In this document: positions 14,392-23,505 of the stretch, piece by piece
How positions within the stretch are numbered: position 1 is the first letter of the stretch
Layout of the letters: each line of letters begins with the position of its first letter
Assembly: GCA_944324455.1 (NCBI GenBank)
Contig: CALUWJ010000015.1
Coordinates: forward strand, 1 to 46,514
Length of the DNA stretch: 46,514 nucleotides
Reading direction: 5' to 3'
Source of the DNA: Candidatus Gastranaerophilales bacterium
GTDB lineage: Bacteria > Cyanobacteriota > Vampirovibrionia > Gastranaerophilales > Gastranaerophilaceae
Translations under genes and position numbers: made by a program
Notes under the pieces: generated by a model
What the model was told of the DNA's origin: nothing
Seen by the model: only the letters and a program-made list of their open reading frames with translations
Databases searched by the model: none

Positions 14392-17298
14392 TTAGCTATC
14401 CGCCTTTAAAATAGCACCTTCTTTTTCTAAATATGGCATTTGATTTTTAATCGTATCTTCACTTGCTAAAATTGATGTAGTTGGTTTATATGAAAATATA
14501 TAATTTGCAGCTTGTTTAATATCTTCTTTTGTTATTTTATCAATTATTTCAAAATATTTATCAATTCTATTTATACCATAAGGTTCTAATGCATTCATCG
14601 CTAAAAGCTGAGTTTCACTCATCGGATTTTGACATTGACCAATTAAATTTTGTTTTAATTTCATTTTTGCAGCTTGAAGCTCCTCATCAGAAACTAATTC
14701 CGAACATAAAAGCCCAGTATGCTTTTTAAAACCCTCAAGGGATTTTTCAACATTATCATAGCTGATTGCATTTTGCTCTTTATTATCAGTTGTTGTTTGA
14801 ATAGATAATGTCAAAATACCTGTATTTTCAAAAGATTGGATAGAAGATGAGACACTGTATGCAAGATTTTGTTTTTCTCTTAAATCTCTAAATAATCTTG
14901 AACTTGGACTTCCGCCTAAGATTGTATTAACCAATTCAAATTTTGCTTCATCTTCAATGTTGCCTGTCATAGGAAAAACATAAGATTTACAAATTTGAGC
15001 CTGATTTAAATCATCAATATCATAAACTATTGTTTCTTGTTGATTTTCTTGAAAAATCGGAGCCAATTTAGGAACGTTATTTTTAAAATTAACTATGGAA
15101 TTTTTTTGATATTCTACAACAGCATCTTTTAAAAAGGGATATCTATCCATCGGCATTGTAGCAACAAAAGACGAAGATGCTTGACTTAATAGTTCCTTCC
15201 AGAAATCTTTTATATCATCAATTGTAAGTTCATCGATTTTTCTCAATTTTTCAGCATCATTTGGAAAATACCCAGGATAAACCCTATCCAATAAATTTGA
15301 ACCGGCATCTTTTTGGCTTGCTTTTAACATGTCTTTAACATATCTTTTAGCATCCTCAAAATCACTTTGCGTAAAATTAGGATTATACATTAATTCATTT
15401 AATAATGCTAAAGTTTTTGCAGACTCTTGAGGCAGGCAATTTGCATTTATTTCAATACTTTTGCCGTTAACATAAACATCAGCGTCAATTGCATTCAGTT
15501 CTTTGTATCTTTCTAATTCAACTTGATTTTTATAATTTGTACCCTTTTGGAACATATAGCGCAAAACGGCAGGAATATTCGGATTTTTAGGTTTAACAGG
15601 AGATGTATTAACGCTCCAATTAAATACGCATAAATTAGAATTAGTATTATTTAAAACCAAATTGGTATTATTTGGCAATTTGTATTGTTCAACAGAATCA
15701 ACAACAGACTTTTTATTGCCTTTAAAAACAATAGATGATGCTGAATTTAAATATTTTGTTTTAGCTGAATATTTTGAATTACTATAGTTTTTTATTATAT
15801 CATCTTCACTGACACTTGATGGATGAACAACAACAATCGAAGCTTTATTTAAATCGAAATATTTTCTTGCAAAATTCATTACATCTTCTTTAGTGATTGT
15901 TTGCGCTAATTGTTTATAATTAGTAAATACATCAATTGAATCATCAAGGAGACATTTACCTAATAAATCACACATATTTTCACTATCACACAGTTTTATT
16001 TCAATATCTTTTTGAATAAAATTATGAATTGATTTTAACTCATCATCAGTCAGTGGAGTTGATTGCAATCTTAATATTGAATCATAAAATAAATCCAGCG
16101 CTTTTTGTTCATCATTTGGATTTGAAATAATTGCATTCATGATTGCATAAGGATCATCTTTTTTTAATCCAACTTTTTGCAAACTTGAATCATATTCAGC
16201 GTTCATTTTTTCTAGTGAAGACTTTAAATATGAACTTGAACAGTTTTTTAAATAATAATTTAAAGCATCAAAAATTAAAAAATCTTTGCCGTCTTTTGGT
16301 GTCGGACCAGCAAAAGCGATAATTGAAGTTGTATAATTTGTTTTAGATGATCTTATGTCTGCCCTTGTTGATTTTTGAATTGGTATTAGTTGTTGCTTTG
16401 TTTTATTATTATCAGCAAACATGCCAGCTTTTGGAATTGTGAAATTCTTACTTACTTCTTCAATGGTTTTATCAACATCAACGTCTCCAACAATAACAGT
16501 ATATAAATCTTGAGGAGAATAATATGTTTTATGATGATTAATTATATCATTTTGAGTTAAATTAGAAACAGTCTCAATTGAACCTGCTACAAGATTATGG
16601 GAATTTGAATCGATTTGAAATAAATCTCTTATAGCCTTATCAAAAGCAACTGTAGTAGGAACATCGTTTATCATAGATATTTCAGAACAAATAGGACCTT
16701 TTTCTGATTCAATTGCTTCTTTATTAAAAGCAGGATTTGAAATCATGTCCCCTTGAATTTGAATAGTCTTAGCTAAATTATTCTCATCCATATAAGGAGC
16801 GGTAATATAATAATCTGTTTGAGCAAAATCAGTCGAAGCGTTTGTAGATGCACCCATTAAACTTGTTAATCTAAAAACATCACCATCATTTAACTTAGAT
16901 GAACCTTTAAACAAACAATGTTCAATACAATGACTGATTCCTCTGATATCATCGGTTTCATTCATTGAACCACCATTTAAAAAGGTTTTAACAATGGTTG
17001 CTTCATCTTTTCTTGGAATTATTGCAACTTTTTGCCCATTTTTTAATTCAAACAAATGTAAATCATCTCCGTTTGGAGATTTTGTTTGACCAATTTTCGT
17101 ATAATTTCCGTTAATTTTTGGAGTATATAAAGGACTATAAGGAAAAACGGTATTTTGATTATAAAAGCTTGTCTCAATAGGATTTTGCACAAAATTATAA
17201 GAATAAGTAACCTGCGGTTGGAACAAATTAGGTTGATTTGACACCACCGGCGCAGGATAAAAATTTTGAACATACGGATTTATATATTGAAAAGACAT
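14392..17298 (-). CDS. Double-length M16 zinc peptidase
   Basis: About 968 residues from ATG 17298 (AAGGGG at good spacing; the 17-residue upstream extension is rejected). A Pro/Asn/Tyr-rich 60-residue N-terminus precedes an active M16 half with the inverted zinc motif HxxEH at residues 123-127 (SHCIEHCLFKGS) and a downstream Glu in the ESEKGPICSE region. The second half ends with the inactive-lobe signature GGSPSSRLFRDLREKQNLAYS. So both halves of the clamshell are in one chain, as in insulysin/PreP-type enzymes, unlike the split bacterial pairs. No signal peptide is obvious. It probably degrades peptides. Monocistronic, divergent from the DUF2229 gene. Confidence 0.88.
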   Translation of the reverse strand: MSFQYINPYVQNFYPAPVVSNQPNLFQPQVTYSYNFVQNPIETSFYNQNTVFPYSPLYTPKINGNYTKIGQTKSPNGDDLHLFELKNGQKVAIIPRKDEATIVKTFLNGGSMNETDDIRGISHCIEHCLFKGSSKLNDGDVFRLTSLMGASTNASTDFAQTDYYITAPYMDENNLAKTIQIQGDMISNPAFNKEAIESEKGPICSEISMINDVPTTVAFDKAIRDLFQIDSNSHNLVAGSIETVSNLTQNDIINHHKTYYSPQDLYTVIVGDVDVDKTIEEVSKNFTIPKAGMFADNNKTKQQLIPIQKSTRADIRSSKTNYTTSIIAFAGPTPKDGKDFLIFDALNYYLKNCSSSYLKSSLEKMNAEYDSSLQKVGLKKDDPYAIMNAIISNPNDEQKALDLFYDSILRLQSTPLTDDELKSIHNFIQKDIEIKLCDSENMCDLLGKCLLDDSIDVFTNYKQLAQTITKEDVMNFARKYFDLNKASIVVVHPSSVSEDDIIKNYSNSKYSAKTKYLNSASSIVFKGNKKSVVDSVEQYKLPNNTNLVLNNTNSNLCVFNWSVNTSPVKPKNPNIPAVLRYMFQKGTNYKNQVELERYKELNAIDADVYVNGKSIEINANCLPQESAKTLALLNELMYNPNFTQSDFEDAKRYVKDMLKASQKDAGSNLLDRVYPGYFPNDAEKLRKIDELTIDDIKDFWKELLSQASSSFVATMPMDRYPFLKDAVVEYQKNSIVNFKNNVPKLAPIFQENQQETIVYDIDDLNQAQICKSYVFPMTGNIEDEAKFELVNTILGGSPSSRLFRDLREKQNLAYSVSSSIQSFENTGILTLSIQTTTDNKEQNAISYDNVEKSLEGFKKHTGLLCSELVSDEELQAAKMKLKQNLIGQCQNPMSETQLLAMNALEPYGINRIDKYFEIIDKITKEDIKQAANYIFSYKPTTSILASEDTIKNQMPYLEKEGAILKADS

Positions 17299-17392
17299 TA
17301 TTTTCCCCTTATGTATTATATTAAAACGAAAATTCAAGAAAATTGACACAATTTTAGAAAAAAAGTAACAAATATTAAATTTTTATTTTATT

Positions 17393-17421
17393 TTGTTTGA
17401 TGTAATATTAAGCAGTAATAT
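17393..17421 (+). promoter_or_regulatory. Sigma-70-like promoter of the DUF2229 gene
   Basis: TTGTTT (17393-17398), a 17-base spacer and TAATAT (17416-17421) lie 16 bases before the ATG at 17438, leaving a leader of about 10 bases with only a weak AGGT site. Confidence 0.45.
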
Positions 17422-17437
17422 ATTTTAGGTAGATTTT

Positions 17438-18475
17438 ATGAACAAAGAAAAAGTTATCGGAATTCCAAAAGCAATGTCATATTATAATTACTTTCCTTTT
17501 TGGTATGGCTTTTTTACAAAACTTGGAATTGAAATTGTTTTATCAGATTCAACAACAAAAAAAACAATTTCAGACGGTGCTTCTTTAGTTGTAACAGAAA
17601 CTTGCCTACCTATAAAAGTTTATGTTGGACATGTTTTAAATTTAATCAACAAAGGTATAAAAAATATTTTTGTCCCTTCTATCCAATCTATTGCACCTAA
17701 GATTTATAATTGCTCAAAAATCAGAGGGCTTCCTGATTTAATAAGAAATGTTGTAAAAGGCGATTTTAATATAATTGAAGCTACTCTTGATAAATCAGAA
17801 AAAAACAATAATCTTATTGATTTTGTAACTGAAATCGCAAATCAATTTGGAATTAAAAATCCTCAAACAATAAAAGAAGCTCAAAATGCAGGTTTTGTGG
17901 TTCAAAACAATTTTAATGTAATGGTACAAAACGGGCTTGATTTTGATGAGGCAATGAAGTATGCCAAAAAAGGGCAAGTTATTATTCCTCCAAAAAAAGA
18001 AGATAAACCGATAAGCATTGCTCTAATTGGCCATGGATACAATATCTATGATAAAAGAACCTGCATGGATATCTTTAAAAAGCTTGAAAAAATGGAAGTT
18101 AGAGTATATAACGCTTATCAACTAACCCAAGAACAATTAAAAGGCGGTATGAATTTACTTAATTCAACTCTTTATTGGGCAAATCAGCACGAAATGACAG
18201 GATGTGCCGGTCATTACTTGCAAGATGATAAAATTGACGGCGTTATTACACTAACCGCTTTCGGCTGCGGTCCTGATAGTTTAATGGTTGAAGATATAAA
18301 AAGAAAATCAAAAAACTTTAATAAACCCTTGCTTAACCTAACAATCGATGAACATACAGGAGAAGCAGGATTTATAACAAGAATTGAAGCATTTTGTGAT
18401 ATGCTTTATAGAAATAAAAGAGCTAAAATTATGAAAGAAAGAGAAAAAGAAGTTAAAATAACTTCTATGATATAG
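17438..18475 (+). CDS. DUF2229 protein, acyl-CoA dehydratase activase-related
   Basis: A 345-residue protein of the family found next to or fused with the ATP-dependent activator of 2-hydroxyacyl-CoA dehydratases. It begins IGIPKAMSYYNYFPFWYGFF, followed by VVTETCLPIKVYVGHVLNL, where the cysteine is a likely iron-sulfur ligand. Later blocks are ALIGHGYNIYDKRTCMDIF, AFGCGPDSLMVEDIKR and TIDEHTGEAGFITRIEAF, which match the DUF2229/dehydratase-activase pattern. No activator ATPase or dehydratase subunits are near, so the partner is unknown. Monocistronic, ended by a 16-bp hairpin. Confidence 0.8.
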   Translation: MNKEKVIGIPKAMSYYNYFPFWYGFFTKLGIEIVLSDSTTKKTISDGASLVVTETCLPIKVYVGHVLNLINKGIKNIFVPSIQSIAPKIYNCSKIRGLPDLIRNVVKGDFNIIEATLDKSEKNNNLIDFVTEIANQFGIKNPQTIKEAQNAGFVVQNNFNVMVQNGLDFDEAMKYAKKGQVIIPPKKEDKPISIALIGHGYNIYDKRTCMDIFKKLEKMEVRVYNAYQLTQEQLKGGMNLLNSTLYWANQHEMTGCAGHYLQDDKIDGVITLTAFGCGPDSLMVEDIKRKSKNFNKPLLNLTIDEHTGEAGFITRIEAFCDMLYRNKRAKIMKEREKEVKITSMI

Positions 18476-18489
18476 TTTTAAATATATAA

Positions 18490-18527
18490 AATAAGCCTGA
18501 GAAATGTACATATTTCTCGGGCTTATT
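18490..18527. terminator. Long hairpin between convergent genes
   Basis: A 16-bp stem (18490-18505 with 18512-18527, one G-U) and a 6-base loop sit 14 bases after the DUF2229 stop and before the end of the convergent gene at 18558. T-tracts are weak, so a bidirectional terminator is likely but not certain. Confidence 0.7.
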
Positions 18528-18557
18528 GTTAAATTCTTATAAATTTATTAATTATAT

Positions 18558-19073
18558 TTATCCTAGTTGGTCCATTATTGAAGCAATTTCTTTTTCTTCT
18601 TTCGGGTCTTTTTCTTTGTAACCATCATATAATGGTAGCCAACGATTAGCTTCATTGAATATTTGTTTTAATGCTTTTGCGCGACCAAACGAACTAAATT
18701 TTGTTGCTTCAGTGAAGCTAAATCTTGAATGTGTATCTGCAGAAGTACGCCAATAAACATGAGGAGCTTCATCATTAGGTTTAATACTTAAGAGCATTAG
18801 ACTTAAACCACCACAGTTAGATCTGAGTTGTGGGTATTTATCACCACATTGAGCAATAGTACCTTTTTGAAAATTAATAACATAAGTTTTATCATCTGGA
18901 GTATTTGCTTCAAGTTTGCCTTTGAGTTTTTTCATACCTGAAAGTAAGGTATTTTTGCTCACTGTATCAAAACCATTAATAGTTCTTGCTAGTTTTTCTT
19001 TTTCTTCATCAGTTTGTCCGCCAAGATGCACTGTGCCTCTAAAATTTATGTTAGACCCAATTTTATTAATCAT
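18558..19073 (-). CDS. Hypothetical protein with N-terminal NINFRG motif
   Basis: A 171-residue soluble protein I do not recognise. It begins MINKIGSNINFRGTVHLGG; the short NxxFxG-type start is shared in style with the proteins at 44284 and 11942. The body has a lysine-rich helix, a central block with two cysteines (AQCGDKYPQLRSNCGG), the aromatic block HVYWRTSADTHSRFSF, and an acidic C-terminus. No signal peptide, membrane segment or known fold. It stands alone on the minus strand with its own intergenic region of 129 bases downstream of the DUF1292 gene. Confidence 0.6.
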   Translation of the reverse strand: MINKIGSNINFRGTVHLGGQTDEEKEKLARTINGFDTVSKNTLLSGMKKLKGKLEANTPDDKTYVINFQKGTIAQCGDKYPQLRSNCGGLSLMLLSIKPNDEAPHVYWRTSADTHSRFSFTEATKFSSFGRAKALKQIFNEANRWLPLYDGYKEKDPKEEKEIASIMDQLG

Positions 19074-19202
19074 TGCGCTACCTTTCTAATCTATAAAATT
19101 CTTGATAATCTCTAAAAACACATAAACAAAAATATTTGCTGGTAAATGTTAAATCAAGAATATTTTATAAAATAAATCAAAGAAGCTATTTAATGCTGGA
19201 TT

Positions 19203-19493
19203 TTATTCTTCATCCATATCATCGCCATCTGTAATAGCTTGAGCTACCATATTAAATTCATCATCATCTTCAATTATTTCAAAAGTACATTCATCATCTG
19301 TTTTATTCATACGCATAATGACAATTTCATCTTCATCATTATCACTATTAGGTAAAGTATCTTCTTCAACTAACGATAAAAGTGCATAATCTTTATCATC
19401 AACTGTTACTATTTCGAGCAATTTCATAAAAATTTCTTCGCCTTGTTCGCCGATAGTTTTAATAATTTGAGGTGTATTTTCTTCTTGTTGCAT
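19203..19493 (-). CDS. DUF1292 acidic protein
   Basis: A 96-residue, strongly acidic protein. The core GEEIFMKLLEIVTVDDKDYALL, then DEIVIMRM and TFEIIEDDDEFNMVAQA, matches DUF1292 (YrzB in Bacillus). The family's function is unknown. The order ruvX then DUF1292 found here, with a 14-base gap, is the same as yrrK-yrzB in Firmicutes, which supports both calls. Last gene of a four-gene operon. Confidence 0.8.
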   Translation of the reverse strand: MQQEENTPQIIKTIGEQGEEIFMKLLEIVTVDDKDYALLSLVEEDTLPNSDNDEDEIVIMRMNKTDDECTFEIIEDDDEFNMVAQAITDGDDMDEE

Positions 19494-19507
19494 AATTTCA
19501 TCCTTTA

Positions 19508-19921
19508 TTAGTTATTATCTAAATAATCCTGCAATATAACACAAGCTGCCGTTACGTCAACCATTCCTTTATTTTTAGTATATTTTTTACCCTTTACTTT
19601 TAATATATCCTCTGCAGTCTGCGATGATAATCTTTCATCTTGCTTTAAAATAATATAATCATTCTCTAAAGGCTTTATAAAGTCAAGACAATTTTTAGCT
19701 TGAAAACCCAAAGAGCCATCCATATTATAAGGTACTCCGATTAAAATAGTATCGGTTCTATATTCATTACATATTTTTTTAATCTCATCAAGCGCCAATT
19801 TATCATTTTTTCGAATAATTAATTTTAGAGGGACTGCTCCAAAACCAAGGCCATCTGAAACAGCAACACCTATTCTTTTAGTACCTATATCCAGTGCAAC
19901 TATTCTTTTTTTTAACTCCAT
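19508..19921 (-). CDS. ruvX: RuvX/YqgF-type Holliday-junction resolvase-like nuclease
   Basis: A 137-residue RNase H-fold protein. Signature blocks: VALDIGTKRIGVAVSD (first catalytic Asp), TILIGVPYNMDGSLG, and DERLSSQTAED. The family acts in 16S rRNA 5' processing and has been proposed to resolve Holliday junctions. Normal length. The start overlaps the end of the upstream unknown gene by 10 bases, indicating coupling. Confidence 0.93.
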   Translation of the reverse strand: MELKKRIVALDIGTKRIGVAVSDGLGFGAVPLKLIIRKNDKLALDEIKKICNEYRTDTILIGVPYNMDGSLGFQAKNCLDFIKPLENDYIILKQDERLSSQTAEDILKVKGKKYTKNKGMVDVTAACVILQDYLDNN

Positions 19922-21531
19922 TTTGCCTCAAGATTTTGCATTATATTTTCCAATTCTTCTTTTGAAAATTTTGAATTGAGCATCTTTTTAAATACATTTT
20001 CTTTATTAACGTTTTCTTTTTCATATAAGCAATTACTCAAATGATAATAAATACTTTTATCTATTATAGATTCAATCAGCATTTTTGTATAAGGGTTTTC
20101 AAAACACATGCTATAAGCACAAGCGCTGCTCACTTTTAATTTTGCAAGCTTGGCAACATAGGCCTGCAACAAAAGTTTTGTTTGAAGTTCTCGGATATAT
20201 TCATGATTATTTATGAAATTTTCATCAATTTCATCACTAACTAATTTATTAATTTCATTAATATTATGAATATGCTTACTTTCAATTATATCAAGGATTT
20301 TATCTATTCTTTTATCTTGTCCTTTGTAATAATACCAAGTTTCAAGCATTTTTGAAGAAATGAATTTTCTAACTTTTTGCTCATTTAAATTCAATGTACT
20401 TAGTTTAGAATTAATAAATTCAGATAAATCAATATCCATTTTTTCTATATCAAAATACATTTTTTTCCATACATTGAATTCATAGGGAGGCTTATTTTTT
20501 GTAATTTTGTTTTTTTGATAATAATATTCACAAAATGCCCTAAAAACAGTTGGTTCAATTTCAACAGGCAAAGTATCCACAAAAGTTCTTTTTATAATCG
20601 TCTTAAAATTATCAATGTTTATTTTTCCAAACCCAACACAAGAATTTATACCGGTATTTATATTAATTGTTAAAAGCAGTGCATTTATTTCAGCGTTTAA
20701 ATTCGCCCTTGAAATTACCAAAGAAAAATTCGCTTCCCCATCAATAAAGCTTATATAACATTTTAGAGGTTTTGTGTTTTTGCAAAAGGAAAGATTTTTA
20801 AAATTGGGGTGCTTAAATTTTAATTTTTTGAATGTCTGTTTTAATGTTTTTTTCTGCAAACTATCAGTTTTATAATTTTCTAAAATATATTCAATACCAT
20901 CAATAGCATAAGGAGAATCCGAATTAATTAATCCTTCAATAATTAACTCTAATTCATCATTTTCAACATCTAATTGAGACAATAAAGTTAGCGCATTAGC
21001 TAAATCATCCCCTTTAAACTCGTTTATTAAATTATTTAAAAGATAAATCTTATCTTCTTTTGAAATATTTAAATAAAAATCAAATAAATCAATTTGTGCC
21101 TCAGGATCATCAATTGCATTGCTTAAAAAATCCTTAACTCCGGATTGAGCAACTTTATCAGGATTTAAAATGTAATTAGATATGTCATCATAGCTAAATT
21201 GAATACCTTTTTGTTTTAATATAGAAATAAAAAAGAATTTTCTATCATCAGCCACATCTTTTCTTGAAAGAAAATCAGGAGCGCATTTTTCAATAGTTTT
21301 AACATCAATTGTTTCAATTATTAAAACTGCACAAATATTGCTAAAATCAGATTTTACATCAACCATTTCTCCTAAAAGAATTTTTAATACAATTTCTTTA
21401 TCTTCAAAAGAATTTATAATATCAATATCTTTTTGTAAAGCAGCATTATTAATGGGTTTATCTGTACGATATTTATTTAATATCTTCATTATTTTAGTGC
21501 GATATTCAAGCTTTAATGAGGCGCTATTCAT
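19912..21531 (-). CDS. Unknown 539-residue helical protein in the ruvX operon
   Basis: I do not recognise this protein. The start ATG at 21531 shares bases with the TAA of the zinc-finger gene (TAATG), so translation is coupled; a 7-codon upstream extension is therefore rejected. The first half has repeated acidic/leucine-rich helices about 35-40 residues apart (for example KIYLLNNLINEFKGDDLANAL), reminiscent of HEAT-like repeats. The middle has a beta-rich block (CYISFIDGEANFSLVISRANLNAEI), then a conserved-looking VDTLPVEIEPTVFRAFCEYYYQ. No membrane segments. It may be a scaffold linking the zinc-finger protein to RuvX; that is inference only. Confidence 0.6.
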   Translation of the reverse strand: MNSASLKLEYRTKIMKILNKYRTDKPINNAALQKDIDIINSFEDKEIVLKILLGEMVDVKSDFSNICAVLIIETIDVKTIEKCAPDFLSRKDVADDRKFFFISILKQKGIQFSYDDISNYILNPDKVAQSGVKDFLSNAIDDPEAQIDLFDFYLNISKEDKIYLLNNLINEFKGDDLANALTLLSQLDVENDELELIIEGLINSDSPYAIDGIEYILENYKTDSLQKKTLKQTFKKLKFKHPNFKNLSFCKNTKPLKCYISFIDGEANFSLVISRANLNAEINALLLTININTGINSCVGFGKINIDNFKTIIKRTFVDTLPVEIEPTVFRAFCEYYYQKNKITKNKPPYEFNVWKKMYFDIEKMDIDLSEFINSKLSTLNLNEQKVRKFISSKMLETWYYYKGQDKRIDKILDIIESKHIHNINEINKLVSDEIDENFINNHEYIRELQTKLLLQAYVAKLAKLKVSSACAYSMCFENPYTKMLIESIIDKSIYYHLSNCLYEKENVNKENVFKKMLNSKFSKEELENIMQNLEAKWS

Positions 21532-21782
21532 TATTTTTTTGATACACCCCATAATAAATCAAGAATTTTTTGAGCTTCAGCGCTCATTAATCCATCTTGT
21601 AAAATTAAATATTGTACAGCAATTAACGTACATTCAGAACAAATATTAACTCCGGGGCCTTTTACCATCTTAGGCACTTGCGTATTTGGTCTTTTGCAAA
21701 AACTGCAATACTCAAGTTCTTGATGCTTATCATTTGTTTTGGAATGTTTTTTTTCAAATGATACTACTTTTTTCTCTTCCAA
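21531..21782 (-). CDS. Stand-alone ClpX-type C4 zinc-finger protein
   Basis: An 83-residue protein with CSFCKRPNTQVPKMVKGPG and ICSEC: C26, C29, C48 and C51, the spacing and surrounding residues of the ClpX N-terminal zinc-binding domain. No AAA+ ATPase part follows. In ClpX this domain dimerises and binds substrates and adaptors, so this protein may act as an adaptor. First gene of the operon that ends with ruvX and DUF1292, with AAGGAG 5-6 bases upstream of ATG. Confidence 0.8.
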   Translation of the reverse strand: MEEKKVVSFEKKHSKTNDKHQELEYCSFCKRPNTQVPKMVKGPGVNICSECTLIAVQYLILQDGLMSAEAQKILDLLWGVSKK

Positions 21783-21928
21783 AATATCTCCTTAGAATTG
21801 ACTATCAATAATATTTTATAAGATTTTTTTAATATACACAATATTTAATATTAAACAAATATATTTTATTAAGATATGTTAACTAAATTCATCAAAAAAG
21901 TAAATTTTTAGTCAAAAAAATACTTTAT

Positions 21929-21934
21929 TATAAT
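21929..21934 (+). promoter_or_regulatory. Promoter -10 of the 116-residue gene
   Basis: A perfect TATAAT, followed by the ribosome site TAGGAGC (21947-21953) before ATG 21962. The -35 region (TTTTAG) is weak. Confidence 0.5.
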
Positions 21935-21961
21935 ACGAGAGATATTTAGGAGCATTTTAAA

Positions 21962-22312
21962 ATGGCAGTTGGCGCAAAAGACAAACTGGATAAAGCATTA
22001 GTTAAAAAATATCAAAGCTTAAAAGTTGATAATGCAATCATTCAAAGTTCAATGGTTGATCCGAATAAAATGCTTGAAACAATGAATGACTACGCAAATG
22101 CCCACATGGAAGCATTTAGAATACATCAAGCACTAAAAGATATGTGCACGAAAGCAATATCTATGAATATTCAATATACAAAGATGAAATCAGTAAAATC
22201 AAAGAAAGAAAGGATTGCGGAAGCTGCAAGAAAAGTTGTGGCAGCTCAAATGGCTAAAAAACATGCACTAACGCAAAAATTAGCCAAAGAACCTCGCCCT
22301 GAAATGGCGTAA
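21962..22312 (+). CDS. Small basic helical protein, unknown
   Basis: A 116-residue protein, not recognised. It is Lys/Ala/Met-rich, with no membrane segment. Residues about 40-110 are predicted helical and end in a strongly basic tail (KSVKSKKERIAEAARKVV, then KKHALTQKLAKEPRP). Nucleic-acid or ribosome binding is possible but unproven. Monocistronic: its own TATAAT promoter and a strong terminator 35 bases after the stop. Confidence 0.65.
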   Translation: MAVGAKDKLDKALVKKYQSLKVDNAIIQSSMVDPNKMLETMNDYANAHMEAFRIHQALKDMCTKAISMNIQYTKMKSVKSKKERIAEAARKVVAAQMAKKHALTQKLAKEPRPEMA

Positions 22313-22346
22313 AAAAGATATGAAATGGTTTTGTGTGTGTTAAATT

Positions 22347-22377
22347 ACCTCTTTTAATTTAAAAGAGGTTTCTTTTT
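22347..22377 (+). terminator. Intrinsic terminator
   Basis: ACCTCTTTT pairs with AAAAGAGGT (22347-22355 and 22361-22369), then TTCTTTTTT. It separates the 116-residue gene from corA. Confidence 0.85.
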
Positions 22378-22442
22378 TATTTACTTATTTTTTTATGTGT
22401 AGTTTAATATAAATTGTAAGAGCGCTATTTGGTGGGTCAATT

Positions 22443-23396
22443 ATGATTGAAATATTAAAAACCACAGATGATAACAAACTCAAAGAATTAGGAATAAATG
22501 AAGCGCAAAGCGGGTCTTGGTTTAATCTTATAGACCCTACTTATGATGAAATTCAAAAAGTTTCTCTAATATTAAATTTAGATGAAAGCTTTTTAAGAAA
22601 TTCTCTTGACGTGGATGAGCGTTCTCGTATTGAAATAGAAGATGATTGCGTTCTAATAATCACAAATCTTCCTGTTATGGAAGATGAAGGCACTTATGAC
22701 ACCTTGCCTTTAGGTATCATATTTACTCAAAGAGGCTTTATTACTGTTGCATCCAAGAAAAACAAAGTAATTAGTTCATTTAATAAAGATACGTCATCAT
22801 CTTTTGACACAAGAAATAAAACCAAATTCTTATTAGATATATTATTTCGCTCAACAAAATTCTATTTAAGATATTTAAACTATATTTATAAACAATCAGA
22901 AGAAATTGAAGAAGAATTAAGAAAAACAATGAAAAATAAAGCACTTTTTCAACTATTCGAAGTGCAAAAATCTCTTGTATATTTTACAACAGCACTCAAA
23001 GATAATTATATGGTGCTTCAAAAAATTATGCGCTTAACTCAAAACGCAAAACCTAATTCATTTTTTAAATTTACAGAAGATGATATCGACCTTTTAGAAG
23101 ATGTAATCATTGAAAACAAACAGGCACTTGAAATGGTTGAAATGCACAGAAACATTTTAGAAAACATGATGGACGCTTTTGCTTCAATTATTTCAAACAA
23201 TTTAAATATAGTAATGAAGTTTTTAACTTCAATTGCAATTATTTTTGCAATTCCAACAATGTTTTCAAGCTTTTGGGGAATGAACGTTGCTGTTCCTTTT
23301 GCTCATAACCCCTACGGATTTATGATTGTAGGTTTTATTTCTTTAATTGCTGCAATTTTGGCTGCATTTTATTTTGCAAAAAAAGGAATGTTTTAA
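22443..23396 (+). CDS. corA: CorA-family magnesium/cobalt transporter
   Basis: A 317-residue protein with a long cytoplasmic alpha/beta funnel domain (about residues 1-250, including NSLDVDERSRIEIED), a long helix, and two C-terminal membrane segments. The ion-selectivity motif GMN is at residues 279-281 in FSSFWGMNVAVPF, and the chain ends with a basic AKKGMF. It works as an inner-membrane pentamer for Mg2+ (also Co2+, Ni2+). Start ATG 22443 has a weak GGTGGG site. Monocistronic. Confidence 0.94.
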   Translation: MIEILKTTDDNKLKELGINEAQSGSWFNLIDPTYDEIQKVSLILNLDESFLRNSLDVDERSRIEIEDDCVLIITNLPVMEDEGTYDTLPLGIIFTQRGFITVASKKNKVISSFNKDTSSSFDTRNKTKFLLDILFRSTKFYLRYLNYIYKQSEEIEEELRKTMKNKALFQLFEVQKSLVYFTTALKDNYMVLQKIMRLTQNAKPNSFFKFTEDDIDLLEDVIIENKQALEMVEMHRNILENMMDAFASIISNNLNIVMKFLTSIAIIFAIPTMFSSFWGMNVAVPFAHNPYGFMIVGFISLIAAILAAFYFAKKGMF

Positions 23397-23505
23397 CTGC
23401 TTAATATTTACTTAACATAAGTCATATTATTGGCAATTTTTAACTCAAAAAATATTTTAATAATATATATTGCATATATATTATTAAAATATCGAGAGTA
23501 AAAGT

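Noticed and set aside
16000-17298. M16 gene as two fused separate genes or a frameshift join
   Set aside because: The frame is continuous and the two halves show the normal active and inactive lobe signatures of a single long M16 peptidase.
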